Part shown: piece after piece, positions 6,437 through 15,307 of the stretch | Numbering within the stretch: the first letter of the stretch is position 1 | Layout of the letters: each line of letters begins with the position of its first letter | Virus record (IMG/VR): IMGVR_UViG_3300031576_000118 | Coordinates: 1 to 43,098 of that record | Origin: a virus | Direction: 5' to 3' (one strand) | Length of the DNA stretch: 43,098 bases | Translations under genes and position numbers: made by a program | Notes under the pieces: generated by a model | Databases searched by the model: none | Seen by the model: only the letters and a program-made list of their open reading frames with translations | What the model was told of the DNA's origin: nothing

Positions 6437-7810
6437 TTACTTCACCAGCTTGAAGATGTGCATCTCTCCGGTGAGCGTCCCGCTTCCGGCGATGATCGTC
6501 ACGTCAGTGAGCGTCGTGCCGCCGGTGTAAATTCCGCGCTGAGCAACCGTCGTACTCATCTGGTTGCCTTCAACTTTCAACAGGGCTCGGATACCGTTTG
6601 AGTTGACGCGCGGCAGGAAAATCAGGCCGCTTACGTTGTCTGCGCTTACCAGCGGAATGCGGTCAGTCGTACCGCTCGATGCGAGCGTGGCGGTGGCCAT
6701 CGTGATCGTCGAGTAGTTTGTCGTCCCGCCGTTCATGCGCAGGCCGACCGAGCCGCCGCCGCAACCAATATTGTCTAGGACGAGCATGAACATATCCGCG
6801 TCGGTGGGCAGCGTAGCGCTGGTGACACTGGCACCGGCCATAGCTACGGTTTCTACAAACTTCCATGCGCCCGCCGCAGCTCCCGGCTTCCAAGTGCTCC
6901 CGGCGTTATCCCAGAGGATGACTTGCCCATCCGTCGGCGCCGTCGCTGCCAGCGCTTTGCCCTGCAGCTTGGCCACGGTCGGGTTCGGCAGCGTGCCGGA
7001 CAGATCGCCGCCGGCGGCCGTGGCCGTGTTCAGCAGCGTGCGCACCGCCGTGCCGTCGTGGAACTTCAGGTTCGCGCCGTTCCGGAACAGCTCGCCCGAC
7101 GCGCCCGGGTCCGCCAAGGCGTCGTCGAGCATAATCCGTCCGTCCTGCACGCGCACCCGGCCTTTCGTGGCGTGGCTCGTCGAGCGCAGCACCAGATCGT
7201 TCGCTGAGGCGGTGCCGCCGATGAACGTCTGCCCGCCGGTGCGTCCCAGCAGGAGCGCATAAATCGCGTGGTCGTCATCGCTCAGCCCGGTCAGCAAGCC
7301 GTGGTCGCTGACGCCGCCGGCCCACATGCGCGGCCGGATATCCGAGCTGATATAGCTCTTGGTCGGGTTGGCGTCCTTGACCTCGTAGTTGACGATGGAC
7401 GTGGCACCCACGCGCTGGAAGACTTCGCAGACGGGGAAGTTCTGCGACAAATCCAACGAGCTCAGCGGCGACGTGGGGCTGGCCGCTTCCGTGCCGGTGA
7501 GCCAGGCCAGCGCGTTGGAGGCGTTGAGGTAGAGCACGTCGATGCGCGGGTTCGTCGTCGGTGCGGTGGCCGTCGGGCTGTTGCCGCCGGCGAAGGTCAT
7601 GCGGCTGTTCTTGTAGTAGACGCCCTTCTGGAAGCTGAAGAGCTCCGCCGCCTGCACGGCGACGGTCATGTTCGGTGTCGCCTGCGCGCGCGGCCGCATG
7701 GGCTCGAAGTCGCCTTGGTGCAGCGCGTGCAGCCGTGCCGTAAAGTTGTCCTTGTCGAACGATCCGCTCAGCACGGACTGATCTTCAAACGCGAGTGCGG
7801 CCGTGGCCAT
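6437..7810 (-). CDS. Tail fibre protein
   Basis: 457 residues. The N-terminal region (VYYKNSRMTFAGGNSPTAT, IDVLYLNASNALAWL) resembles the phage-proximal part of fibres that attach to the tail tip. A middle stretch has the stalk motif GDLSGTLPNPTVAKLQG followed by DGQVILWDNAGSTWKPG, typical of trimeric fibres. The C-terminal 150 residues are beta-rich and could be the receptor-binding head. It lies directly downstream of the tail tip protein and ends four bases from it, as expected for a host-recognition gene. Confidence 0.85.
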   Translation of the reverse strand: MATAALAFEDQSVLSGSFDKDNFTARLHALHQGDFEPMRPRAQATPNMTVAVQAAELFSFQKGVYYKNSRMTFAGGNSPTATAPTTNPRIDVLYLNASNALAWLTGTEAASPTSPLSSLDLSQNFPVCEVFQRVGATSIVNYEVKDANPTKSYISSDIRPRMWAGGVSDHGLLTGLSDDDHAIYALLLGRTGGQTFIGGTASANDLVLRSTSHATKGRVRVQDGRIMLDDALADPGASGELFRNGANLKFHDGTAVRTLLNTATAAGGDLSGTLPNPTVAKLQGKALAATAPTDGQVILWDNAGSTWKPGAAAGAWKFVETVAMAGASVTSATLPTDADMFMLVLDNIGCGGGSVGLRMNGGTTNYSTITMATATLASSGTTDRIPLVSADNVSGLIFLPRVNSNGIRALLKVEGNQMSTTVAQRGIYTGGTTLTDVTIIAGSGTLTGEMHIFKLVK

Positions 7811-7813
7811 GCG

Positions 7814-10800
7814 TCAAGCTCCTCTCACAGTGATGTCGACGTTCCCGGCTTCGTCGACGCCGGACGTCTGGTTCCGCAGCTTCACGGTCATGCTCAGGTT
7901 CGTTTTGCCCTCCGCACGCGGCACCAGCGGCGTCGTCCCGAGGACGGTGATATTCACCGCCGGCGCGGTGGCGTAGGCTTTCGTGAAGGTGATGAGCGTC
8001 CCAGCCGCCGCGATGGCCTGATTGACGAACCGCTCCTCCTTGTCCTTGACGTCGGCCACCACACTGCACTCGTAGACCTGCACGTTCTTCGTGGTGTCGT
8101 TGGTCTGGATCAGCAGGCGCACCTTGTAGTAGCGCACGGTATAGACGCCGCCCACGAAGTTCACGAATGTGGACGGGTTGGCGTCGGTATCCGATTTCGC
8201 CCACTGCAGCGTGACCGTGCCGTTGCCCGCCAGGTACTTGAAGGCCGCGCCGAAGACGACCGACTGGATCGAGCCTAGATCCCGAACACGGCTGGTGTAG
8301 TTCTCCTGCGTCGTCTCGCGCTGCTCCGTGTCCCAGTTGAGGTCCGTCTGCAGCTGCGTGTACGTACTCGCGTAGGTATCCACGCGCAGGATCGTCTTGA
8401 TCCCGATCACCGGCCGGCGGAAGGCCGTGCTGAACAGGGCGGCGAGCTGCAGCTCGGCTCCTGCGGAGAACACGCCGTCCGCCAGCCCCTGGTCGAAGAT
8501 ATCGAAGGTGTCCACAATGTTCGACGTGCTCTGCGGATCCGCCAGAATGGAATCCGACGCGGCGTTGAGGCTCGGATTGCCGCTCGCGTCGATGGCCTTA
8601 ATGCGGAAGGTCTTGGTGCCCGCCGTGAAGTCCCGAATGCGGTGCTCAGTCGATTGGAGGCGCACTACAAAGCCCGCGCTCGCCCAGTCGGTGCCGCCCT
8701 CACGGATCTCGTACTCGTCCCGGTCGACGTCCTGGATGGCGTCCCAGGTGATCACCAGCTCATCGCCCAGCTGCTGCACGTTGAAGTTCTGCACGTCCGA
8801 TGGCGCGGCGGTCTTGCCGTCGACCGTCACGCTGGACGAGGTGGCGCCGTCGCTTTTCACGTCGTAGCGGTTGACCGTGCGCACGCGCACCGTGTAGCTG
8901 GCACCCACCTTGGCCCCCGGCAGCAGTGCTACGGTGGAGCCGGCGAGCACCACGGCCCGCTCCTGGTAGGCGCCGCCGTTTTCGCTCCATTCCAGCGCGT
9001 AGTGCTTGAGGTTGATCTTCTCGATGGGCTCCGTCCAGTTCACCTGCAAGTTGCTGATGAACGCGCCGTCGACCTGCAGGAAGCCCGTCGCGCTTACGCC
9101 CAGGCCGCTCACGTCGGCCACCGGCAAGAAGGGGTTGGGCGGCGGCGTGTAGTCCAGCGTCACCACGTTCTGCTCCAGCTGGTCGTTGAAGATGCTGCCG
9201 GTGAAGGCCTTGCCGATGATCTTCACCCGGTGATCCGGCTGCTCGAGCAAACGAAAGGCGCGGAACTTGTACGCGGTCAGACCATCGCCCAGGATGGAGT
9301 GTGTCGCCTGGAAGATGTCGCCCGGCTCGAGGGCGATGGCGTTGATGTCCGTCGTGAAGGCGATGGTGTACCAGTTGACCTTCGCATCGTTCAAGGCCTT
9401 CGTGATCTCGCGGATGCACTGGCTCTGGCGCTGCAGCCCGAGCAGGTTCACTTCGCGCGGGTTGATGCCGCGCGGGTTAACGTCCTGATCGCCGAAGTCC
9501 TCGACCTGCACGCGTGCCGGCGCGTCGTTGCCCTCCGTGCTCGGGTCGATGTACTTGCCGATCACACGGTTCGGCCGCTCCTCCTTGCTGAAGGTCTGAT
9601 AGCTGACGTCGAGCATATTGTCCTCGGTGAAGCTCTGCACCGGGCTCTCGTCCTTCTCGACCTTCAGGTGGAACACGCGCCCGTCGCTGATCAGAAATCC
9701 GCCGAAGGTGGCCAGCGTGTCCTGCAGGTTGTCCAGCCACGGCCGGAAGCTGTCGATGCCATAGACCAGCCTGGCCCGAGGCTCCGTCCCGCCCAGGCCG
9801 TTCGGCACGCTGACCTCCGCCCAGTCATAGACGTCACCGAAGCAGGTATCGCACATGCGGGTTTCCTCGAAGCCGCAGCCGCCGACTTCACGGCTTAGCG
9901 TCAGGTAGTCGCGCACGATGGCGGCTGGGTTGCCGCTGACCGTACTGCCTGACCACGTCGACGCGCTCCACGTCTTGATCTTGCGCCCGCCGTCGAGCGT
10001 GCAGGTGATGAGCGGATCCCCGCCCAGCTTGTCGCTGCCCTTGAGCGTCACGGCGATGTAGGCCCGGTGGCGCAGGCTGGTGATCCCCGAGTTGGCGAGC
10101 CGGCTGTCGATGCCCTGCGTCGCGGTGCCCACGTAGGCCGTGGCGCTGCTGCCGGAGAAGCCGCTGATCGCTTCGCCGTTGAGCTCGACGCCCGAGATCC
10201 CGCCGAGCTCGCCGACCGCGACGACGACGCAGCGCTTCTGCTCCTCGGCGCCCTGGCCGCTGTTCCAGATTTCATACGTCTGCAGGATACGGATCGAGCC
10301 GGCGCCGTAGATCAGCGGCACCGGGTACTGGTTGCTGCGGACGTTGCGCGCGCCATCGAAGCTATACCGGGGCGACGAGCTGAGGCTCTGCGCCGTGTCG
10401 AAGTTGAACGCGCGCCGCGCGCTGTTCATGGCGCCGATGCCGAAGCCAATGGACGCCGCCGTCGCCGCGACCGTGATGGCGCCGATGATCACCGCCGCCG
10501 TGCCGGTGGCCACGCCGAAGGTCACCGTGCTGCCAATGGCCGCCAGGATGGCCGTGATCAGATCGTGCCCTGGCGGCAGGTCCAGCCACGCGCCCTCGCG
10601 CCCGCGCACGGCGCCCTGCAACCACTCGGGGCGCATGCGGATGATGAGGCTGCCGGTGCGCACATCGGTGGTCAGCATCTTCCCGTAGCCGAGCCAGACG
10701 CCGATGTGCAGTCGGCCGTGCCGGTTGCGGTAGTAGACCAGGTCGTTGCGCTGCAGTTGCGTGATCGGCACCGACGTGCCAGCGTCTTTGATGGCCGTCT

Positions 10801-11077
10801 CGAAGCGCGTCACGTCCAGCTCGTCGATCGTGGCCGGCAGCGGCTGGCCGTCGTCCTCCTTGACCGCGATGCCCTGCCCCTTCAAGAAGGCGCATGCCAG
10901 CGTCCGGCAGTCCAGCCCCGTCGCCTTGTCGGTGCCGTTGAGCACCCAGGGGATGCCGATCCAGCGCTCGACGTAGCGCTGATAGACGCGTTCTGCGTCG
11001 GTGTCCTGCGTCGGTGCCGGCGGCGGTGGCACGCTTTCCGTGAGGCTTGGCGAAACGTTTTCCAGCACTTCGGTCAT
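7814..11077 (-). CDS. Tail tip protein: NlpC/P60 domain fused to gpJ-like host specificity protein
   Basis: 1087 residues, start in an ATGA overlap with the upstream gene. Residues about 30-145 match an NlpC/P60 cysteine peptidase: GLDC with Cys57 as the likely nucleophile, and HGRLHIGVWLG with His124. Residues 172-217 are a long hydrophobic, Ala/Gly-rich segment like that of lambda gpI. The rest resembles gpJ: a tail-hub core around IVRDYLTLSREVGGCGF, then fibronectin type III-like repeats (one near ISNLQVNWTEP, another near DELVITWDA). In lambda these are three proteins (K, I, J); here they are one chain. It should form the tail hub, contact the receptor and cut peptidoglycan during DNA entry. 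Confidence 0.9.
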   Translation of the reverse strand: MTEVLENVSPSLTESVPPPPAPTQDTDAERVYQRYVERWIGIPWVLNGTDKATGLDCRTLACAFLKGQGIAVKEDDGQPLPATIDELDVTRFETAIKDAGTSVPITQLQRNDLVYYRNRHGRLHIGVWLGYGKMLTTDVRTGSLIIRMRPEWLQGAVRGREGAWLDLPPGHDLITAILAAIGSTVTFGVATGTAAVIIGAITVAATAASIGFGIGAMNSARRAFNFDTAQSLSSSPRYSFDGARNVRSNQYPVPLIYGAGSIRILQTYEIWNSGQGAEEQKRCVVVAVGELGGISGVELNGEAISGFSGSSATAYVGTATQGIDSRLANSGITSLRHRAYIAVTLKGSDKLGGDPLITCTLDGGRKIKTWSASTWSGSTVSGNPAAIVRDYLTLSREVGGCGFEETRMCDTCFGDVYDWAEVSVPNGLGGTEPRARLVYGIDSFRPWLDNLQDTLATFGGFLISDGRVFHLKVEKDESPVQSFTEDNMLDVSYQTFSKEERPNRVIGKYIDPSTEGNDAPARVQVEDFGDQDVNPRGINPREVNLLGLQRQSQCIREITKALNDAKVNWYTIAFTTDINAIALEPGDIFQATHSILGDGLTAYKFRAFRLLEQPDHRVKIIGKAFTGSIFNDQLEQNVVTLDYTPPPNPFLPVADVSGLGVSATGFLQVDGAFISNLQVNWTEPIEKINLKHYALEWSENGGAYQERAVVLAGSTVALLPGAKVGASYTVRVRTVNRYDVKSDGATSSSVTVDGKTAAPSDVQNFNVQQLGDELVITWDAIQDVDRDEYEIREGGTDWASAGFVVRLQSTEHRIRDFTAGTKTFRIKAIDASGNPSLNAASDSILADPQSTSNIVDTFDIFDQGLADGVFSAGAELQLAALFSTAFRRPVIGIKTILRVDTYASTYTQLQTDLNWDTEQRETTQENYTSRVRDLGSIQSVVFGAAFKYLAGNGTVTLQWAKSDTDANPSTFVNFVGGVYTVRYYKVRLLIQTNDTTKNVQVYECSVVADVKDKEERFVNQAIAAAGTLITFTKAYATAPAVNITVLGTTPLVPRAEGKTNLSMTVKLRNQTSGVDEAGNVDITVRGA

Positions 11078-11973
11078 GGGTTGATCGTCCGCACCAGCGT
11101 GTCGAAGCCGCCGAAGTTCGCCGCGTTGCCGTTCACGGCGTCGATCTCGGTGTAGCGGTTCTTGCACTGGCTGAAGGTCTTATCGCAGTCCCGTGCGATC
11201 GTGAAGGCGTCACCCACGGCCGGGTCGTAGGGAAAAGCGACATCGGGCAAAATGATCTTCGTGCTCAGCGTCCAGTCGATGACCTTGCGCATGAGCCCCT
11301 TGTTCTGGCCGGCGGTGAATTTGATGGTGCCGATGTTGTAGTAGTCGTCCAGCCGGTTCAGCGACGTTGCTTTGATGCTGCTCTTGGTCGAGCCCGACGC
11401 GGCCGTGTCCGCCTGGCTTTGCAGCAGCGTCGCGGCGCTGACGCTCTGCGCGCAGAAGGCGCCGGCGAAGCGGTACGGACAGATGCGATCCATGATCCAG
11501 CCGGTGCGGAACATGAGCCCGCCGATCACGCCGTGCAGCTCGATTTGGCACAGGCGCTCGGTAATCGTCACCACGTCGATCATGCCGTCGATGAGCCGCA
11601 CCGCGTCCGCGGCCGCGCCGGTGGCGCCGACGAGGATGGTACGCAGGATGACGCGCTTATCGCGCATGAAGTCCGCGTTTTGGAAGAAGAACGTCTGGAA
11701 CTGCCGGTTGATATTGTCGATCTCCAGCGTCGCCTGGCGCTGCTCGTTATCCATGACGTTCGTGATCTCGCTGCGCCGCACGCCGATGGGCGTGTACGTG
11801 GTGGCGACGCCGTCGATGTTGAAGAAGCTGAAGGCCTGGTCGTGGATGGCGAAGTGGAGCGTCGACGCATCGTCGGCGGTCTGGCTCCCGAAAAAGAGAT
11901 CCAGCAGCTCGATGGGCTGCAGCCCCTTCTTGGCCAGCTCGGTATTGAATGCGCTCGTCGTTGTACGCGTCAT
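11074..11973 (-). CDS. Minor tail protein, gpL-like (DUF2163/BR0599-type)
   Basis: 299 residues. The C-terminal DCDKTFSQCKNRYTEIDAV followed by NFGGF is the hallmark of this tail family. Four cysteines in two pairs (DRICPYRFAGAFCAQ and DCDKTFSQC) parallel lambda gpL, which is reported to bind an iron-sulfur cluster; metal binding here is inferred. It sits between the DUF2460-like protein and the tail hub, matching the lambda order M-L-K/I/J, and is coupled by ATGA to the hub gene. Likely part of the tail tip complex. Confidence 0.85.
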   Translation of the reverse strand: MTRTTTSAFNTELAKKGLQPIELLDLFFGSQTADDASTLHFAIHDQAFSFFNIDGVATTYTPIGVRRSEITNVMDNEQRQATLEIDNINRQFQTFFFQNADFMRDKRVILRTILVGATGAAADAVRLIDGMIDVVTITERLCQIELHGVIGGLMFRTGWIMDRICPYRFAGAFCAQSVSAATLLQSQADTAASGSTKSSIKATSLNRLDDYYNIGTIKFTAGQNKGLMRKVIDWTLSTKIILPDVAFPYDPAVGDAFTIARDCDKTFSQCKNRYTEIDAVNGNAANFGGFDTLVRTINP

Positions 11974-12005
11974 GACGCTCCACCTTGCTCCACGCGGCTA
12001 CCGGC

Positions 12006-12362
12006 CTATTCGCAGCGCAGGCGCATCCGGCCCGGGCGCTCCGGGTCGTGCTCCCACTTCTTGTTCTCGCCGCCCGGGGCGTAGCTCGTCGCGCGCACCA
12101 TGCCGCGCTTCTCGCAGGCGGTCTGCACTTCGATGATCACGCCGGTGGTCATGGCCGCGAGCATCGTGGCCGGCGGGATGGCCTCCGTCAGCCCGAGCCC
12201 GAAGACCTGCGTCATGACCCCGAGTCCCACGCCCACGCCGGCGGCGGCCGGGGCGAGCGTTTCTGCCTGTTCCTTCGCGTCCGCGCGCGCCCCTGCCGGC
12301 ATCCCTGCCAGCAGCGCCAGCACGAGCAGTAGCGCCGTCACCAGCTTGCTCCAGATCCCCAT
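12006..12362 (-). CDS. Small exported protein inserted among tail genes
   Basis: 118 residues from an ATG preceded by AAGGAGGGG. The N-terminus is a clear Sec signal peptide: MGIWSK, hydrophobic LVTALLLVLALLAG, cleavage near AGARA-DA. A second hydrophobic, Gly-rich segment (AAAGVGVGLGVMTQVFGLGL) may be membrane-active. Two late cysteines could form a disulfide in the periplasm. Exported proteins are not part of the tail; a gene like this between DUF2460-like and gpL-like genes is a cargo gene, comparable in place to lambda accessory genes near the tail tip. Superinfection exclusion or lysogenic conversion is possible but unproven. Confidence 0.7.
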   Translation of the reverse strand: MGIWSKLVTALLLVLALLAGMPAGARADAKEQAETLAPAAAGVGVGLGVMTQVFGLGLTEAIPPATMLAAMTTGVIIEVQTACEKRGMVRATSYAPGGENKKWEHDPERPGRMRLRCE

Positions 12363-12416
12363 GGTGCCCCTCCTTGTTGGCCACGCGCCCGCGCAGCCGG
12401 CCCACACACGAAAGCG

Positions 12417-13028
12417 TCAGATCGAGTTGCGGAAGACCTCGAGGAGTTCAAAGTTGGCGTTCGCCGCCGCGTAGGCGATGAGCGCCGCGCTCGCCGGGTC
12501 CTCGCTGAAGCGCATAATCCGATAGACGTCCACGTCCACGGTAATCACGACGCCGTTGGCGGGTGCGACGGAGAACGTCACCGTCGAGAGCTTGGTGCTG
12601 TCGTTGTTCGCCAGCGTGAAGCCGCTGGCCTGCAGCACGCCGTCCTTGTAGACCTTGTTCCGGTTCCCAGTGCCGGTGAACAGCCGGTAGTAGTACGGCG
12701 GCGTGGCGCTGTTGCCGAGGTTGAAGACCGTCGTGCTGCCGTTGCCGGTGCCGCACGCCAGCCCAGTGATCAGCCGGCCCTGGTTCACCGGCGGCAAGAA
12801 GCTGAAGACGTCGAAGGCGCCGCCCCGGGCTTCGTAGAAGTCCAGCAGCGCCTTGAGCTCCGTGTCGTTAAGCGTCTTGCTCTCGATGCGGAAGCGGCGC
12901 TTTGGGGAGGTCCACTTCTTCTTGCGCTGCTCGGCGCCGCCGTCGAAGGGCGTCACCAGGACGTTGTGCATGACCTGCAGCTCGACCGGGAAGCTCGGGT
13001 CCACCGGCAAGACGTCAGCGACGGCCAT
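12417..13028 (-). CDS. Minor tail protein, DUF2460-like / gpM position
   Basis: 203 residues. The N-terminal half (FPVELQVMHNVLVTPFDGG, then RKKKWTSPKRRFRIESKT and FYEARGGAFDVFSFLPP) has the features of the DUF2460 tail proteins: a strand with FPV, a basic patch and a helix before an aromatic FxF motif. The C-terminal half has a TVFNLGNSATPPYYYRLF and VYKDGVLQASGF pattern typical of a beta adaptor. It follows the tape measure, as lambda gpM does, and likely initiates the tail tip. Confidence 0.8.
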   Translation of the reverse strand: MAVADVLPVDPSFPVELQVMHNVLVTPFDGGAEQRKKKWTSPKRRFRIESKTLNDTELKALLDFYEARGGAFDVFSFLPPVNQGRLITGLACGTGNGSTTVFNLGNSATPPYYYRLFTGTGNRNKVYKDGVLQASGFTLANNDSTKLSTVTFSVAPANGVVITVDVDVYRIMRFSEDPASAALIAYAAANANFELLEVFRNSI

Positions 13029-13029
13029 G

Positions 13030-14490
13030 TCAGGCCAGCGAGAGTGATCCGCGCATGGGGCCGCTGTTGCGCCGCAGCGAGCGCTGGATCATGGCCTCGA
13101 CCATGTCGGCGTTCTGCTGCATCTGTGAGCGGAAGCTGTTGGCGTCGGTGGCGTTGATAAACCACTGGTTGATGATCGGCGCCTGCTCGCCCTGCAGCTC
13201 GCCGGTGCGGTTGAGCGTATCGAGTGCGCCCGCGTGACGCTGGGCGACGGCGCGGCGCACGACGAACTCGCCGCTCTCTAGGATGGCCGGCACTTCGCCG
13301 CCGGACTGGAAGCGCGGGATGCGCCCGCCACCATGCACCGTCTGGATCCCCGGTGGCGCAATCGGGATGGCCGCGGCCGGGTTCTTCGTGAAGATGCCGA
13401 GCACGGCCTTGAAGATCGTGATTACGGTGATGAGTGCTAGGAAGCGCGCGATCATGGTGGCGGTCATCTCCAAGATGGCCCGGCCGAAGTTCGCAAAGGC
13501 ATCCTTCGCCTTGCCGCCGTCGACGATGATGGTGCGGTAGACGGACGTCAGGCGTGCTTCCAAGTCCGTGGCGCCGCCGGTCAGGATTTCGCTCGCGCGC
13601 TTGCCCGCGTCGGTGAAGCTCGTCCAGAAGACGTCCCACTCGGCCTTCATGCGGTCGAGAAAAGCCTTCGTCGCGTCGGCCGTCTGCCGGCCGGCGTTGA
13701 CGTAGTCGTCGAGGAAGCGCTTGGCGCCCTTGCCGAAGCTCTCGACGGGCCCGCCGCCTTGCTGGAAGACCTCGTTGTTCTTCTGCACGAAGGCTTCCAG
13801 ATCTGCGATCGCGGCCTTCGCGTCGCCGCCGGTCAGGATGGCCCACGCCGCCTTGATGCCGCGTGTCAGCGCGCCGAAGCTGAGGACCAGCCGATCGATG
13901 AGCCGCGTCACGAAGGTGAAGGTCTGCGGCCAGGCGTTGAGCGCGCTGATGAAGCCGATGGCCGCCAGCACGGTGACCGCGATGATCGGATGCGCGAAGG
14001 CGAACGCCAGCCCGAACTTGAACACGGCGTTAGCCGTCGACAGGAGCGCGGCCGTCAGCTTGCCGACCGTGCCGACGACCAGGGCGAGCAGCCCGCCCAG
14101 GAAGACCCAACGGATGATCTGGTCGCGCAGGTGCGGGTCCATGCTCTCAAGCGCTTCCCGCAGGCGCTGAAAGGCGAAGGCTGCCTGCTGCAGCACCGGC
14201 AGGGCGGCTTCGGCGATGGTGCTCTGTAGCTGGACAAACTGCACCTGCAGGCCCGCGACGGCGTCGCGCACGGCCGGCACGCGCTGCGCCGCCTCCCGGA
14301 AGGCCAGCGCGAACGCGCCGGTCACCACGGCGCCGACCTGCAGCATGTTCCGGCTCATCTGCCGCAGCTCCTGGCTCGCGTTGCGCATCTGTTCCTGAAA
14401 CGTCTTGACCGCCGCGGCCGCTTCCCGTAGCTGCTTGGAGGCCAAGTCCCGCAGCCGGAGGATGATGTTCAGCTCAGCGTTTGTGGGCAT
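13030..14490 (-). CDS. Tape measure protein, short
   Basis: 486 residues. An N-terminal helical segment (AELNIILRLRDLASKQLREA) is followed by long amphipathic helices and several hydrophobic stretches (LGGLLALVVGTVGKLTAALL, PIIAVTVLAAIGFISAL, MIARFLALITVITIFKAVL). The C-terminus has the motif FQSGGEVPAILESGEFVVRR, which is typical of tape measure proteins. It follows the tail chaperone frameshift pair, overlapping it by 17 bases. At 486 residues it is short; since length sets tail length, a short tail (on the order of 70 nm if 1.5 Å per residue holds) is predicted. Confidence 0.9.
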   Translation of the reverse strand: MPTNAELNIILRLRDLASKQLREAAAAVKTFQEQMRNASQELRQMSRNMLQVGAVVTGAFALAFREAAQRVPAVRDAVAGLQVQFVQLQSTIAEAALPVLQQAAFAFQRLREALESMDPHLRDQIIRWVFLGGLLALVVGTVGKLTAALLSTANAVFKFGLAFAFAHPIIAVTVLAAIGFISALNAWPQTFTFVTRLIDRLVLSFGALTRGIKAAWAILTGGDAKAAIADLEAFVQKNNEVFQQGGGPVESFGKGAKRFLDDYVNAGRQTADATKAFLDRMKAEWDVFWTSFTDAGKRASEILTGGATDLEARLTSVYRTIIVDGGKAKDAFANFGRAILEMTATMIARFLALITVITIFKAVLGIFTKNPAAAIPIAPPGIQTVHGGGRIPRFQSGGEVPAILESGEFVVRRAVAQRHAGALDTLNRTGELQGEQAPIINQWFINATDANSFRSQMQQNADMVEAMIQRSLRRNSGPMRGSLSLA

Positions 14491-15273
14491 GCCGTTGGCG
14501 CTCCTGTTCTTCGTCGGCCATGGTCTGGATCTCCGCGTCGATCACGGTGAAGGCGTCGAGCAGCTTGGCCGACTGATCGAGCCAGCCGCCGGCGCGCGGC
14601 AAGAAGCCCTGCTGGTAGAAGCCGTAGGCGCGGAGATAGGCGAGACTCTGGGAGGTGATGAGCTGCATCGGGCAGCGCTGAAAGCGCTCGCCCCCGACTT
14701 GCCAACGCCCCGGCACCGTGCTCTCTCGGTCGCATCCGCGATCCTCTCGAATGGCTGGATCCGCGCACGCACGCGGGCAGTCCAGCTGCCACGTCGGCAG
14801 CCGAACTGCGATCGTCAGTTTTTTGCTTCGCCCTCGCTGAGCACGTTGTCCAGCGCGATCTGCTTAGCCAGCTCACCGATGACCTTGACCGGGATCATCT
14901 GGATGATGTCGTCGCTGGCGAGGTGGTACGCACGGCCCTTCACGATGCGCTCGACCGTCTTGAACGGCACGGCCTTCTTCGTCTGCGGGTGGAGCAGGTT
15001 CTTCACGTCCTTCAGCCCGAAGCGCACGACCTCCAGCGCCCGGCCGGCGAGGTTGATCTGCGAGCTCGCCTGCAGGCTGGGCCCACCGTCGGTGTAGTCC
15101 AGCCGCGTCATGCTGTCGTCGACGTGCGCACGCGCAATCGGGTCCAGCACGCCCAGCTCGAAGACCGTGGCGTCCGGGTCGTCCACGGCACGGCGCTGCC
15201 CGGTCACGGTGTCCTTGTCCAACTCCGAGACGTACTTACGCGTCTCGCTCAGATCGATGCCCACCAGTGCCAT
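14474..15273 (-). CDS. Tail assembly chaperone G-T fusion made by programmed -1 frameshift
   Basis: Join of 15273..14818 and 14818..14474, base 14818 being read twice; about 266 residues. The first 152 residues are the G protein. At its end the codons GCA AAA AAC TGA contain A AAA AAC, a canonical -1 slippery heptamer. Slipping back one base yields CTG ACG ATC and continues open for 114 codons to 14474. This second part is cysteine-rich (LDCPRACADP, RGCDRES, QRCP) and ends in a helical tail. Position between tail tube and tape measure matches lambda G/G-T, which bind the tape measure and the tube protein during tail assembly. The second part cannot be read from the same region with a standard start except an internal GTG at 14716. 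Confidence 0.85.
14777..14824 (-). promoter_or_regulatory. Programmed -1 frameshift signal
   Basis: On the minus strand: slippery A AAA AAC at 14824-14818; spacer TGACGATC (8 bases); then a 14-bp stem, GCAGTTCGGCTGCC (14809-14796), loop GACGT, and GGCAGCTGGACTGC (14790-14777), with two G-U pairs. The spacer length fits known stimulators. A GAGGG, able to act as an internal Shine-Dalgarno stimulator, lies about 6 bases upstream of the heptamer. The zero-frame stop TGA follows the heptamer directly. Confidence 0.88.
14815..15273 (-). CDS. Tail assembly chaperone G
   Basis: 152 residues beginning MALVGIDLSETRKYVSELDKD, preceded by an AGGAGG at a good distance. This opening and the DDPDATVFELGVLDPIARAH segment are typical of the G-type tail chaperones in this phage group. 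It ends KN-stop within the frameshift signal; most ribosomes should stop here, and a minority make the G-T fusion. Immediately downstream of the tail tube gene. Confidence 0.82.
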   Translation of the reverse strand: MALVGIDLSETRKYVSELDKDTVTGQRRAVDDPDATVFELGVLDPIARAHVDDSMTRLDYTDGGPSLQASSQINLAGRALEVVRFGLKDVKNLLHPQTKKAVPFKTVERIVKGRAYHLASDDIIQMIPVKVIGELAKQIALDNVLSEGEAKN

Positions 15274-15307
15274 CGCTGCCTCCTCTGCGGCCGTCGGCCG
15301 CGCTGCC

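Noticed and set aside
7268-8278. Long + strand frames antisense to tail, capsid and terminase genes
   Set aside because: High-GC antisense shadows: the minus strand carries recognisable proteins with ribosome binding sites and coupled starts.
14474-14818. Independent gene with CTG start overlapping the G stop as CTGA
   Set aside because: The A AAA AAC heptamer and the 14-bp stem explain the frame better as a -1 frameshift extension.
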